A DNA stretch of 64,000 bases from Blautia coccoides (lineage in GTDB: Bacteria > Bacillota > Clostridia > Lachnospirales > Lachnospiraceae): assembly GCF_034355335.1 (NCBI RefSeq), contig NZ_CP136422.1:4312501-4376500 (forward strand), given 5' to 3'. The position numbers were made by a program, and so were the translations under genes. The notes under the pieces are model-generated. The model saw nothing but the letters and a program-made list of their open reading frames with translations. It ran no database searches and had not been told where the DNA came from. This document shows positions 38,483 to 47,064 of this stretch, in pieces (the first letter of the stretch is position 1; each line of letters starts with the position of its first letter).

Positions 38483-38531
38483 TTTTTTAACGAAAATAAG
38501 TCGAATGTTTTTCCAAAAAAACAAACCCTCA

Positions 38532-38936
38532 CTACTCTTCTTCCATTATTTCACGGATTGTCTTTGCGCCAAGCTCTTTCAGCAGGTTTTTCTGTATTCT
38601 ACACAGCTCTTTATGGACCTTGCAGCCCTCTTCATCCTGGTTCCGTACACAGGGTTTTTCGGGATTCATACACTCGATCATGTAAAATTCTGGCTCGACT
38701 GCAAGGTAGATATCCAGCAGTGTAATCTGGCCGATATCCTTTTTCAGAGCATACCCTCCATTGCTTCCCCTGAAGCTTTTTACCAGCTCACTCTTTTCCA
38801 GTTTTTTAAGTATTTTATATACAAACGCAGGAGTCAGTTCCTCCTTCTCACATATCTGGTTCACGCAGAGTTTTTCTCCCTGGGCAAGGGCCCGGACAAT
38901 CCGCACCGCATAGTCGCATTCTCTTGTAATCAGCAT
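38532..38936 (-). CDS. Rrf2-family transcriptional regulator
   Basis: A 134-residue winged-helix regulator of the IscR/NsrR group. The HTH region runs VNQICEKEELTPAFVYKILKKLEKSELVKSFRGSNGGYAL. The cluster-ligand region has several cysteines (ECMNPEKPCVRNQDEEGCKVHKELC), so Fe-S binding is plausible. It sits 145 bp upstream of nifJ in the same direction, and nifJ has its own promoter, so Rrf2 control of nifJ is a reasonable inference. The start of the frame reads MLITRECDYAVRIVRAL, the family start. Confidence 0.9.
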   Translation of the reverse strand: MLITRECDYAVRIVRALAQGEKLCVNQICEKEELTPAFVYKILKKLEKSELVKSFRGSNGGYALKKDIGQITLLDIYLAVEPEFYMIECMNPEKPCVRNQDEEGCKVHKELCRIQKNLLKELGAKTIREIMEEE

Positions 38937-39075
38937 TTTTCCTGTGCTCCTTTCCTGTACTCTATGTTATGTGGGATCCTCTCGGCAGATGCCGGGATCA
39001 CTCACTTCTTTTTTCCTTAATGCTGTCCATTATACCTTTGTATACTTAATTTATCAAGTATTTTAAAAGAAATGC

Positions 39076-39103
39076 TTGCAAATTCCACATTTTACTGTAA
39101 AAT
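39076..39103 (+). promoter_or_regulatory. Promoter of the ABC-F gene
   Basis: TTGCAA (39076-39081), 16 bases, TAAAAT (39098-39103), 55 bases before the ATG; the ribosome site is GTGAGGG. Confidence 0.5.
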
Positions 39104-39157
39104 AGGAAGAGATTACGCAAAGAAAATTGTAAGTTTTTTATAAAGTGAGGGATTAAC

Positions 39158-40789
39158 ATGATCGCAGCAAATAATGTTACTTTACGAATCGGTAAAAAAG
39201 CACTGTTTGAAGATGTCAACATTAAGTTTACAGAAGGAAACTGTTATGGTCTGATCGGTGCTAACGGCGCCGGTAAATCTACATTTTTAAAGATACTTTC
39301 CGGTCAGCTGGAGACCACCAGCGGTGATATCACTATCACACCCGGACAGCGTCTCTCCTTCCTTCAGCAGGACCATTTCAAATATGATGCTTATTCGGTG
39401 TTTGACACCGTTATCATGGGCAATAAACGTCTATATGATATTATGAAAGAAAAAGAAGCCATTTACGCCAAAGAGGATTTTACTGACGAAGACGGAATCC
39501 GTGCCAGTGAGCTGGAGGGTGAGTTTGCCGAGATGAACGGCTGGGAAGCAGAATCCGATGCGGCGCAGCTCTTAAACGGTCTGGGCATCGAGACAGAACT
39601 GCACTATTCCATCATGGGTGACCTGACAGGAAGCCAGAAAGTGAAAATTCTTCTTGCACAGGCTCTGTTTGGCAATCCTGATATTCTTCTTCTGGATGAG
39701 CCTACCAACCACCTGGATCTGGATGCTATTGAATGGCTGGAGGAATTCCTGATCAACTTTGAAAATACCGTTATTGTTGTGTCCCATGACCGTTATTTCT
39801 TAAATAAGGTCTGTACACATACCGCAGATATTGACTACGGCAAGATCCAGCTCTATGCCGGAAACTACGACTTCTGGTACGAGTCCAGCCAGCTTCTCAT
39901 CAAACAGATGAAAGAGGCCAACCGGAAAAAAGAGGAGAAGATCAAAGAATTGCAGGAGTTTATTTCAAGATTCTCTGCCAACGCCTCCAAATCCAAACAG
40001 GCCACTTCCAGAAAACGTGCTCTGGAAAAGATCCAGTTGGATGAAATGCGTCCTTCCAGCCGTAAATACCCCTATATTGATTTCCGTCCTAACCGGGACA
40101 TTGGAAACGAAGTGTTGATGGTAGAGGGTCTGTCCAAGACAATTGACGGCGTAAAAGTATTGGACAACATTTCTTTTACCCTTGGACATGATGACAAGGT
40201 TGCCTTTGTAGGCGGCAATGAGCAGGCGAAAACCGTGCTTTTCAGAATCCTTGCAGGTGAACTGGAACCGGATGAGGGTACCTATAAATGGGGAGTTACC
40301 ACATCTCAGTCCTATTTCCCAAAAGACAATACCGCTGAATTCGACAATGACCTGACGATCGCGGACTGGCTGACACAGTATTCCGAGATCAAGGACGCAA
40401 CTTATGTGCGTGGCTTCCTGGGACGTATGCTGTTTCCGGGTGAGGACGGCGTAAAAAAAGTGCGCATTCTCTCCGGAGGTGAAAAAGTGAGATGTCTCTT
40501 ATCAAAAATGATGATTTCCGGTGCCAATGTGCTGATTTTTGATGAGCCTACCAACCATCTGGATATGGAATCCATCACAGCGCTTAACAACGGTATGATA
40601 AAATTCCCCGGTGTTATTCTGTTTGCGTCTCATGACCACCAGATTGTACAGACCACAGCCAACCGTATTATGGAAATCCTTCCTAACGGTGTGCTGATCG
40701 ACAAGATCACCACTTATGATGAATATCTGGCAAGCGATGAAATGGCAAGAAAACGTCAGGTATATACCATGACAGAGGAAGACAATTAA
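39158..40789 (+). CDS. ABC-F family ATPase (YbiT-like)
   Basis: A 543-residue soluble protein with two ABC domains joined by a Lys/Glu-rich linker; ABC-F proteins act on the ribosome E site. Domain 1: Walker A GANGAGKST, Walker B ILLLDEPTNHLD, but the signature is LTGSQ instead of LSGGQ. Domain 2: the Walker A position reads GGNEQAKT, lacking the Gly before Lys, followed by a normal LSGGE signature and LIFDEPTNHLD. Degenerate sites of this sort occur in the YbiT-type branch. A resistance role is not supported. The gene is alone on the plus strand between Rrf2 and lysA. Confidence 0.9.
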   Translation: MIAANNVTLRIGKKALFEDVNIKFTEGNCYGLIGANGAGKSTFLKILSGQLETTSGDITITPGQRLSFLQQDHFKYDAYSVFDTVIMGNKRLYDIMKEKEAIYAKEDFTDEDGIRASELEGEFAEMNGWEAESDAAQLLNGLGIETELHYSIMGDLTGSQKVKILLAQALFGNPDILLLDEPTNHLDLDAIEWLEEFLINFENTVIVVSHDRYFLNKVCTHTADIDYGKIQLYAGNYDFWYESSQLLIKQMKEANRKKEEKIKELQEFISRFSANASKSKQATSRKRALEKIQLDEMRPSSRKYPYIDFRPNRDIGNEVLMVEGLSKTIDGVKVLDNISFTLGHDDKVAFVGGNEQAKTVLFRILAGELEPDEGTYKWGVTTSQSYFPKDNTAEFDNDLTIADWLTQYSEIKDATYVRGFLGRMLFPGEDGVKKVRILSGGEKVRCLLSKMMISGANVLIFDEPTNHLDMESITALNNGMIKFPGVILFASHDHQIVQTTANRIMEILPNGVLIDKITTYDEYLASDEMARKRQVYTMTEEDN

Positions 40790-40807
40790 AAAGCGGGAAG
40801 AAAAAGG

Positions 40808-40949
40808 TAACAGTTCAGCCTTCCACTGTCCCGCGAGGTGTTGCCTTGCATTTGCAAGGCAATCCCCAGGCAGCCACGCGTCAGACTGCGATTTTTGCAG
40901 TCTGTGTACATGCTTTTGTTGCTATGAAGCCGAAAGGCTGAATAGTAAT
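40808..40949 (+). repeat. MITE-like 142-bp element, copy B, with 8-bp target duplication
   Basis: Begins TAACAGTTCAGCC and ends GGCTGAATAGTAAT, so the ends are imperfect inverted repeats. It is flanked by exact GAAAAAGG at 40800-40807 and 40950-40957. Internal hairpins at 40841-40862 and 40882-40904. No ORF. It has been inserted between the ABC-F stop codon and its terminator. A second full copy lies at 16965-17106 in the other orientation. Confidence 0.85.
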
Positions 40950-40950
40950 G

Positions 40951-40999
40951 AAAAAGGAGCATTTCACTCTGCCCGTCAGAGAGGAATGCTCCTTTGTAA
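40951..40999. terminator. Bidirectional terminator between ABC-F and lysA
   Basis: AAAGGAGCATT pairs with AATGCTCCTTT. A-run on the left and TTTG on the right; better for the minus strand, where five T follow. It serves both convergent genes. Confidence 0.75.
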
Positions 41000-41040
41000 C
41001 TGTGGGGTACTGCATAGTTACCTGTTAAAATATAAGCCTG

Positions 41041-42291
41041 TTATGGCAGCAAAACATAATTTCTCACTAAATCTTCCAAGGTATCCCTTTTTCTGATGAG
41101 ACAGATCTCTCCACTATTTTTCACCAGCACCTCTGCCGGCCTGAGTCTCCCATTATAGTTGGAGCTCATGACATGACCATAGGCCCCTGCATCCCGTACG
41201 CCAATGATATCTTTTTCTTTCACTGCCGGAAGCTCTCTGTCCTCTGCCAGAATATCACCGCTCTCGCAAATATTACCTACAACTGTAACTGTCTCCTTTA
41301 CACCGGATGTCTCTGCATGTTTCCCATATAGCTCAATCTCATGGTAAGAATCATATAACACAGGGCGCATGAGTACATTAAACCCAATATCAGTACCCAC
41401 ATATTTTTTCCCATGGTTGGTCTTCACTGTGTTCACAGTTCCCAAAAGCACAGAGGATTCCGCTGTGACATAGCGTCCCGGCTCTACTCTGAATATGATC
41501 TCTCTTCCATATTCTTCTGCAAACCGATACATGATTTCATCCAGGGATTTACCCAAATCCTTTAAATCCAGCCTCTGGACCTTGTCATCTTTGTAATAAG
41601 AAATACCAAAACCACCTCCAAAATCCACAAACTCCAGATCAGGAAATTCCTTTGCGCAGTTTAAAAGCGTATCCACACTCTTTAAATACTGCTCTTTATC
41701 CAAAAACAGAGACCCTATGTGTTGATTCAAACCAACTAGTGTGAGATTATAGCGAGCAAGAATCGCTTTCACTTCACTGATCATTTCCACATCAATCCCG
41801 AATTTTGTCTTTTTGCCCGCTGTGACAACTTTTTGGTGATGGCCTGCGCCATGTCCCGGATTCAGACGAATGGCCACTTTCCCACCTGGGTTCAACCTGC
41901 CGTACTGCTCCAATTGAGACAAAGAGTCTACACTGGTGGTCACTCCCGCTTCTATGGCATAGCGCATCTCCTCCTCAGAGACATTATTACAGATATAAAA
42001 AATTTCGTCTGCCTCATACCCTGCCATCTTAGCCAGATAAATCTCTCCCGGGGACATCACATCCACTTCAAGGCCTTCCTCCTTCACGATCTGCAAAAGG
42101 GCCGGATTAAAATTGGCCTTAATAGAATAGTCAATGACAAAATGAGGATATTCTGCCATACTTTTCAGTTCCCTGCATCGGGAACGCAGAGTTTCTTCAT
42201 TATATACATAAACCGGACTTCCATACTTTTCTGTTATCTGTTCAGGCTCCATATTCCCAAAGAAGCCCGCTTCTCTCAAATTGTGCTCCAT
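41041..42291 (-). CDS. lysA: Diaminopimelate decarboxylase
   Basis: Last step of lysine synthesis: decarboxylates meso-diaminopimelate with PLP. 416 residues, fold-type III: the PLP Lys is in FVIDYSIKANFNP, the phosphate-binding stretch is FVDFGGGFGI, the catalytic Cys and neighbours are in VGNICESGDILAED, and GAYGHVMSSNYNGRLRPAEVLV is near the C-terminus. The ATG at 42291 (MEHNLREAGFF) follows AAGGAG; longer forms to 42336 are less likely. Divergent from a LysR gene, an arrangement like lysA-lysR in E. coli. Confidence 0.93.
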   Translation of the reverse strand: MEHNLREAGFFGNMEPEQITEKYGSPVYVYNEETLRSRCRELKSMAEYPHFVIDYSIKANFNPALLQIVKEEGLEVDVMSPGEIYLAKMAGYEADEIFYICNNVSEEEMRYAIEAGVTTSVDSLSQLEQYGRLNPGGKVAIRLNPGHGAGHHQKVVTAGKKTKFGIDVEMISEVKAILARYNLTLVGLNQHIGSLFLDKEQYLKSVDTLLNCAKEFPDLEFVDFGGGFGISYYKDDKVQRLDLKDLGKSLDEIMYRFAEEYGREIIFRVEPGRYVTAESSVLLGTVNTVKTNHGKKYVGTDIGFNVLMRPVLYDSYHEIELYGKHAETSGVKETVTVVGNICESGDILAEDRELPAVKEKDIIGVRDAGAYGHVMSSNYNGRLRPAEVLVKNSGEICLIRKRDTLEDLVRNYVLLP

Positions 42292-42468
42292 AAACAACTC
42301 TCCTTTTGCTACCATTCTCAGTCCTACAAAAAACACAGTTCTATAAAACAGTAACCTCCTTTTTCCACTTTTTCATGCTCGATTCTTGACAAATTATATC
42401 CTATTCTTTATAATTTGTAAAATAAATTAATTGCATTGATATGATTCGTTTTTATGATAGGAGTTATT

Positions 42469-43308
42469 ATGAACACAACCTCTCTTGAAACATTTTTAAC
42501 ACTCAGCAAAATCCTTAATTTTACCAAAGCTTCCGAAGCACTTTTTGTAGCCCAGTCCACTGTCACAAACAGAATTGCCGAATTAGAAAAAGAGCTTGGC
42601 CAGCCTCTCTTTATCCGCAGTCCAAGAAGCCTGAAGCTTACAGAAGCCGGCATTAGATTCATAGATTACGCCAACCGTATCCTTGCCTTGGAAAAGTCAG
42701 CCATCACGACGCTGAACGCACAGGACTGTTCAAGAGAAAATCTGCACCTGGGCACAACCAATACCATTTATGAATGCCACCTGAGAACACCTCTTCTCGG
42801 CTATATGCAGGAAAATCGAAATGTAAATACCAAAATCACCATCTCACACTCTATGGAACTGCTCCATGCGCTGCAGGATGATCTGCTGGATTTTGCTTTT
42901 ACCTATATTCCTCTGAAAAAACAGGGGTTTCACTGTCAGTGCTTTAAAAAAGATGAGCTGGTTCTTGTCTGCCGTTTCAGCGATACCAAATACCAGACAG
43001 GAATCACCAGAAAAGAGCTTCCAAAACTGAATTACCTTTTCTGCAATTTTGCCCTGCAGGAGGTAGGTCTCTTTATCAGACAGCTCTTTCCTGACAATTA
43101 CCAGTTTCCCTTTGAGATCGACAACAGCACAAAACTTCTCGACTTTGTCCTGGCCGGTCTGGGATATAGCTTCCTCCCTCTCAGCCTCGTAAAAAAGGAA
43201 ATCAATGCCGGCAGACTACGCATGATCCCGCTGCTGGATTTTGATTCGCCTATAATAAATAATTATTTGACCATGAAAGAGGGTATGACTTTTCCATTTG
43301 ACCTTTAA
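42469..43308 (+). CDS. LysR-family transcriptional regulator
   Basis: A 279-residue regulator starting MNTTSLETFLTLSKILNFTKASEALFVAQSTVTNRIAELEKELGQPLFIR, a textbook LysR HTH, followed by a substrate-binding effector domain. AGGAG lies 5 bases before the ATG at 42469. It is divergent from lysA with a 177-bp shared control region, so it probably regulates lysA (established for E. coli LysR, inference here). Its stop overlaps the convergent coiled-coil gene by 4 bp. Confidence 0.88.
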   Translation: MNTTSLETFLTLSKILNFTKASEALFVAQSTVTNRIAELEKELGQPLFIRSPRSLKLTEAGIRFIDYANRILALEKSAITTLNAQDCSRENLHLGTTNTIYECHLRTPLLGYMQENRNVNTKITISHSMELLHALQDDLLDFAFTYIPLKKQGFHCQCFKKDELVLVCRFSDTKYQTGITRKELPKLNYLFCNFALQEVGLFIRQLFPDNYQFPFEIDNSTKLLDFVLAGLGYSFLPLSLVKKEINAGRLRMIPLLDFDSPIINNYLTMKEGMTFPFDL

Positions 43309-43811
43309 ACAATTTTTTTCTGTTCTTGTGCCAATTGTTCATATCTAGTCTCCAGTATCACAAGTCTTGATTCCAGTTGGTTCACTTTCAGATGATATAG
43401 TTCATCGGTTTCAGAAACCCGCAGGGCATCGGTAAATTTGCGGCTTAAATTCACATGATTTTCTGCTATTATTTTAATATTCCGCTGGACTTCATTTTCT
43501 ATAATAAACTTCGTCTGCTCCAGTTCACTTCTCACAGCCGCAATTTCCTTTTCAAGACAATCCAACCTTGTTTCAAGCTTATTTAGCTGTATTTTTATTT
43601 GCTTTATAGATTCTTCTATCTGTTCAAATCTTCTGTCTATTTGTTCAAACTTCTTGTCTATCTGTTCAAACCGCGCCTCCGTTTTCTTCGCATTTTCCTC
43701 CAGGTGTTTATTTACCTGTTCAAACTTTTCGTTCATCTGCAGGTAAAATGGCTGCAGCTTATTATCAAACAGCACTTCCAGCATATTCATTTCTTCTGAT
43801 GTAATCCCCAT
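43305..43811 (-). CDS. Coiled-coil protein of unknown function
   Basis: A 168-residue, strongly helical protein with no membrane segment. Seven-residue repeats of the form FEQIDKK, FEQIDRR, FEQIEES occupy residues 45-75, and a second coil covers 95-165. AAGGAG lies 8 bases before the ATG. Similar coiled-coil ORFs are common in Lachnospiraceae and have no assigned role. It is convergent with the LysR gene and shares 4 bp with it. Confidence 0.7.
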   Translation of the reverse strand: MGITSEEMNMLEVLFDNKLQPFYLQMNEKFEQVNKHLEENAKKTEARFEQIDKKFEQIDRRFEQIEESIKQIKIQLNKLETRLDCLEKEIAAVRSELEQTKFIIENEVQRNIKIIAENHVNLSRKFTDALRVSETDELYHLKVNQLESRLVILETRYEQLAQEQKKIV

Positions 43812-43814
43812 ATA

Positions 43815-43922
43815 CTACTCTCCTTTTCGGTTATTTATTCCATATATCAGGATATCCATGCCCGGCCGATCGCTGTCCTTAGCTGCCAGTTTTATTCCTG
43901 AATCAGTAGTGGCCGGAGGCAT
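43815..43922 (-). CDS. Possible 35-residue ORF upstream of the coiled-coil gene
   Basis: ATG at 43922 (GAGGGGG just before it) to a TAG 3 bases before the coiled-coil start; sequence begins MPPATTDSGIKLAAKDSDRPG. No family is recognised and the Shine-Dalgarno is too close. The frame stays open a further 15 codons upstream. Could be chance. The rest of the 331-bp gap 43812-44142 shows no clear feature. Confidence 0.25.
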   Translation of the reverse strand: MPPATTDSGIKLAAKDSDRPGMDILIYGINNRKGE

Positions 43923-44142
43923 GCCCCCTCTGTCTGTTATGCTGTATAGCTTACCACACTGCACTGCATATTTCTATTGACATTTTGCATATTCACACTT
44001 TTTGTAAACCCTGCAAAAAATTATGGATTTTATATCTCTTGCTTTTGTATCTATCTGCTGAAATTATATGTATTCTCCGTACTTTCTGTTTTCCCACCCG
44101 CCAATTTCCGTTACCCTCCTTTCAATCCTTATGCAGTTTTTA

Positions 44143-44940
44143 CTATAACTGCCCTTCGTCCTTCCCTGTAAATCCATACACCTCATAGGCTGTATATTCC
44201 TTCTCAAAATGATATCCCAGTTTCTCTGACAAGGCCACAGAAGCGGGATTGTGGGCATCCCAACTGGGATACAGACCCCGCTCCAGACAGTCCAGTATGA
44301 GCTGTGCAGCACAGCACAGAGCCAATCCCTTTCTTCTGTAATCCCGGCGGGTATCTACCTCTATTTCAATTCCTCCTCTGTACACAGTATAAGAAGATGC
44401 GCCTGCCGCCAAAATATGCCCATCAAAAGCAGCAGTGCCCAGACCACGCTCCCGGTAGTCTTCGTAATCCTTAAACTGTGAACATAAGTCTGCAGACCAT
44501 GGATTCTCCATCGCCTGCCTGTAAACCTCTTCATCGATCCTGCGCAGGGAAAACCCCTTTGGACAATTTTTTACTATATTTTCAAGCTTATCCTTATCAA
44601 ACACATCAGGTTCCTTCTTTATGGCATAGCGCTTGATCTTCTTGGAACACCCCTGATAGACTTCCTCTATCACATGTGCCCATTCTTCTGAAGACGGTAC
44701 CATAATGACAAAATTCGATTCCCTGTCATCCGGTTTATTCCGCACAAGAGATTCTGAAGGCCTGCCTGCAAAAAAGCAGAAATCTCCCACCAGAATCTGT
44801 GCTGACCGGGGATTTTCCACAGAATCCGCAAAGGCCCTTCCCATACAGTCCTGAAGACAGGACCAGATCAAGGTTTCCTCCCAGCCTGCAAACAAATCCG
44901 CGATTCTATTTTTCTCCATAATCTCCACTGTTTTTTCCAT
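44143..44940 (-). CDS. GNAT-family N-acetyltransferase (two-domain)
   Basis: A 265-residue protein of the GNAT_acetyltran type. The C-terminal half contains the acetyl-CoA motif region IEIEVDTRRDYRRKGLALCCAAQLILDCLERG and the family ending PASVALSEKLGYHFEKEY. The N-terminal half is a less conserved substrate-side domain. AGAGG lies 13 bases before the ATG; a second ATG at 44919 has TGGAG nearby and could be the start. Substrate unknown. Confidence 0.82.
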   Translation of the reverse strand: MEKTVEIMEKNRIADLFAGWEETLIWSCLQDCMGRAFADSVENPRSAQILVGDFCFFAGRPSESLVRNKPDDRESNFVIMVPSSEEWAHVIEEVYQGCSKKIKRYAIKKEPDVFDKDKLENIVKNCPKGFSLRRIDEEVYRQAMENPWSADLCSQFKDYEDYRERGLGTAAFDGHILAAGASSYTVYRGGIEIEVDTRRDYRRKGLALCCAAQLILDCLERGLYPSWDAHNPASVALSEKLGYHFEKEYTAYEVYGFTGKDEGQL

Positions 44941-45049
44941 ATATACTTATATACCTCTTTTCTACTCACATATGCTCTCTGTTAAGCTGCTGCCCCGTCC
45001 TTTTAGCAACGGATGGTAACACCAGTATAACATAACACCTAATTTCCTG

Positions 45050-45114
45050 TTGACATTTTCTTCTTCCCTGCATATAATAAATAGTTGTCCACTACAACAG
45101 TTGTATATTACAAC
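45050..45114 (+). promoter_or_regulatory. Promoter and MarR-type operators of marR
   Basis: TTGACA (45050-45055), 17 bases, TATAAT (45073-45078): full consensus. Just downstream are two inverted repeats, GTTGT-5-ACAAC (45084-45098) and GTTGTA-3-TACAAC (45100-45114), fitting a MarR autoregulatory pair. Confidence 0.7.
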
Positions 45115-45134
45115 TAATTTAAGGAGGCTCATTT

Positions 45135-45554
45135 ATGAACAATCATTTTGTCAGCATCATACGGCGCTGCGAATTGTCATATGTAAGAGGCGAAATGGAA
45201 AAGTACGGGGTAATCCCCCTGGAAGGCAGACTGATCCGTATTCTCAAGGATAAAAGCTGCAGTCAGGACGATCTGGCAGAATATCTGAATCTAGACAAAG
45301 GCCGAATTGCCAAAAATCTGGCATCCCTGGAGGAAAAAGGCCTCGTATGCCGCAGGATCAATGAAAAGGACCGCCGTCAGAAATTTGTATCCCTGACAGA
45401 AAAAGGGGAGGAGATCTATGAACATATCCGGGATATCTACAAATCCTGGGACGAAATCTGCTACACCGGCTTTTCCCGGGAGGAACAGCTTATACATCAG
45501 GACCACATCAAACGAATTGCAGCCAATGCGGTTGCATACAGAAAAAAAGACTAA
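45135..45554 (+). CDS. MarR-family transcriptional regulator
   Basis: A 139-residue winged-helix repressor-type protein. The recognition region is CSQDDLAEYLNLDKGRIAKNLASLEEKGLVCRRINEKDRRQKFVSLTEKG, with the DxRxxxxxLT wing. AAGGAGG precedes the ATG. Two palindromes over its start point suggest autoregulation. The next plus-strand gene after the IS110 element is a MATE efflux pump, so marR-MATE was probably one operon before the insertion. Confidence 0.9.
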   Translation: MNNHFVSIIRRCELSYVRGEMEKYGVIPLEGRLIRILKDKSCSQDDLAEYLNLDKGRIAKNLASLEEKGLVCRRINEKDRRQKFVSLTEKGEEIYEHIRDIYKSWDEICYTGFSREEQLIHQDHIKRIAANAVAYRKKD

Positions 45555-45706
45555 CTATTAAAGAAAGTCAATAAATAGTTTCAAAAACAGAGATGTTTTG
45601 AGTATAGTGGCGATGACTTATTCATCGCAATCAGTACCTTGAAAATTGCATGACAAATAGAGCATCGAGTATGATGCTCTGACAAGAAGATATGATGTTG
45701 GAAGAA

Positions 45707-46882
45707 TTAGATTGCTTTTTGGTATTGCTGTCCAGTGCGTTCGAGATGATAAATTAGCCGAACTAGTTTCTTGGTCGCGTGAGACATTGCAACATAGTAA
45801 TGCTTGCCTTCAGCTCGTTTCTTGGCAAGATAAGCCTTGTAGGTTGGATCCCATAGACAAACATATGCGGTTGCATTAAACAGAGCATATCTAAGGTATC
45901 TAGAACCACGTTTTTCCATTCTGGCATAACAGTTATCTAACTGGCCGGATTGATAGGTAGAAGGCGACATTCCTGCATAAGCAAGGATCTTATCTGGAGA
46001 GTCGAATTGGCTAAAGTCACCTATTTCAGCAATAATCATGGCACCCATTCGATAGCTGATTCCAGGAATGCTAAGGATTGGAGAATTGATTTCATCCATG
46101 ATGACTTTAATCTCGTTTTCAATCTCTTCGATTTCAGAATCTAGCTCTCTAATGAGCTTAATGGTGTGCTTTAATTCAAGCGATTTAGCTGGCATATTTG
46201 AACCGATAGAGGTTCTTGCAGCCTCTCTAAAAGCGATAGAGGTTTCTTTTGTGTAGTGGCCTTTAGATGCGGTTTCAAGAAGATTTGAAAGTCTTGTGAG
46301 ATGTGCATTAGCTACCTGTTTTGCACCAGGAAATTCGTAGAGTAACTCATAAACAGAATTCTGATGAAGTGTTGGAACAAGCTTTTCTAACTCAGGGAAA
46401 AGGATACATACAAGACGGGATATAGATGTTTTAAGCTTCGCGCGTTCTTTAACTTTATCAAAACGATAGCGAGTAAGTGACTTAAGCTCTTCGTTGTGAT
46501 ACGATGTGTCTGAGTAGGACTTTAAGTTCACGTCAGACATTAGCATAGAAGCAATTGTATGGGCATCAACTTTATCCGTTTTCGTCTGTCTAAGGCTTAG
46601 ACTTTTTCTGTACAGATTAGTATGTAACGGGTTGATAACAAAGGTGGCCAGACCTTTATCAAGCAGATATCCGAGAAGATTGTAACTATAGTGTCCAGTG
46701 GCTTCTAGGCCTACTTTTACTTTAGAAGCATCTTCCATAACGGATTCTATTTTCTGATAAAGCTCGTCGAACCCATCGAGATTGTTTTTGATGGTAAAAG
46801 CCTTGAAAAGGACTTCGCCATCAGAGTTTGTGATAAAGCAATCATGCTTATCTTTTGCGACATCAATTCCTACGTAAATCAT
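45707..46882 (-). CDS. IS110-family transposase (DEDD recombinase)
   Basis: A 391-residue RNA-guided-type recombinase. The N-terminal RuvC-like DEDD domain shows GIDVAKDKHD (first Asp), VGLEATGHYSYNL (Glu), and TKTDKVDAHTIA (two Asp). The C-terminal Transposase_20 domain contains ILSIPGISYRMGAMIIAEIGDF, ILAYAGMSPSTYQSG with the conserved Ser-type residue region, and KRGSRYLRYALFNAT. ATG at 46882 follows AGGAGG by 6 bases; the frame is open to 46927. Intact, so the element may be mobile. Confidence 0.93.
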   Translation of the reverse strand: MIYVGIDVAKDKHDCFITNSDGEVLFKAFTIKNNLDGFDELYQKIESVMEDASKVKVGLEATGHYSYNLLGYLLDKGLATFVINPLHTNLYRKSLSLRQTKTDKVDAHTIASMLMSDVNLKSYSDTSYHNEELKSLTRYRFDKVKERAKLKTSISRLVCILFPELEKLVPTLHQNSVYELLYEFPGAKQVANAHLTRLSNLLETASKGHYTKETSIAFREAARTSIGSNMPAKSLELKHTIKLIRELDSEIEEIENEIKVIMDEINSPILSIPGISYRMGAMIIAEIGDFSQFDSPDKILAYAGMSPSTYQSGQLDNCYARMEKRGSRYLRYALFNATAYVCLWDPTYKAYLAKKRAEGKHYYVAMSHATKKLVRLIYHLERTGQQYQKAI

Positions 46883-46924
46883 ATAGGACCTCCTGATATA
46901 AAGTATTGATACTGTCTTAAGATC

Positions 46925-47064
46925 CACAGGGCTCCTTGCAATCGTAACCTACTTCTTGATAAACCGTCATGCGGTAACTAACTGATTAACAAATAAACAA
47001 AGAGACTGTGGTTGGAGCCTTTTTTAAACCATCAAGTGGTAGGAGGTGATAACCAATCCACAGT
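46925..47064 (-). ncRNA. Candidate IS110 bridge RNA region
   Basis: The noncoding stretch upstream of the transposase, where IS110-group bridge RNAs are encoded. On the minus strand a 5' stem ACTGTGG-A-TTGG (47053-47064) pairs with CCAACCACAGT (47005-47015) around a large loop; GGCTCC (47014-47019) can pair with GGAGCC (46930-46935), and ACCG/CGGT forms a small hairpin between. The loop contains TTTAAAAAAGG, similar to the flanking target TTAAAGAAAG. Position and folding fit; no covariance test was possible. Confidence 0.4.

Noticed and set aside
39158..40789. Calling the ABC-F protein an antibiotic-resistance determinant
   Set aside because: It has the YbiT-like layout with degenerate motifs and no sign of an ARE-type extended interdomain arm, upstream attenuator or mobile context.
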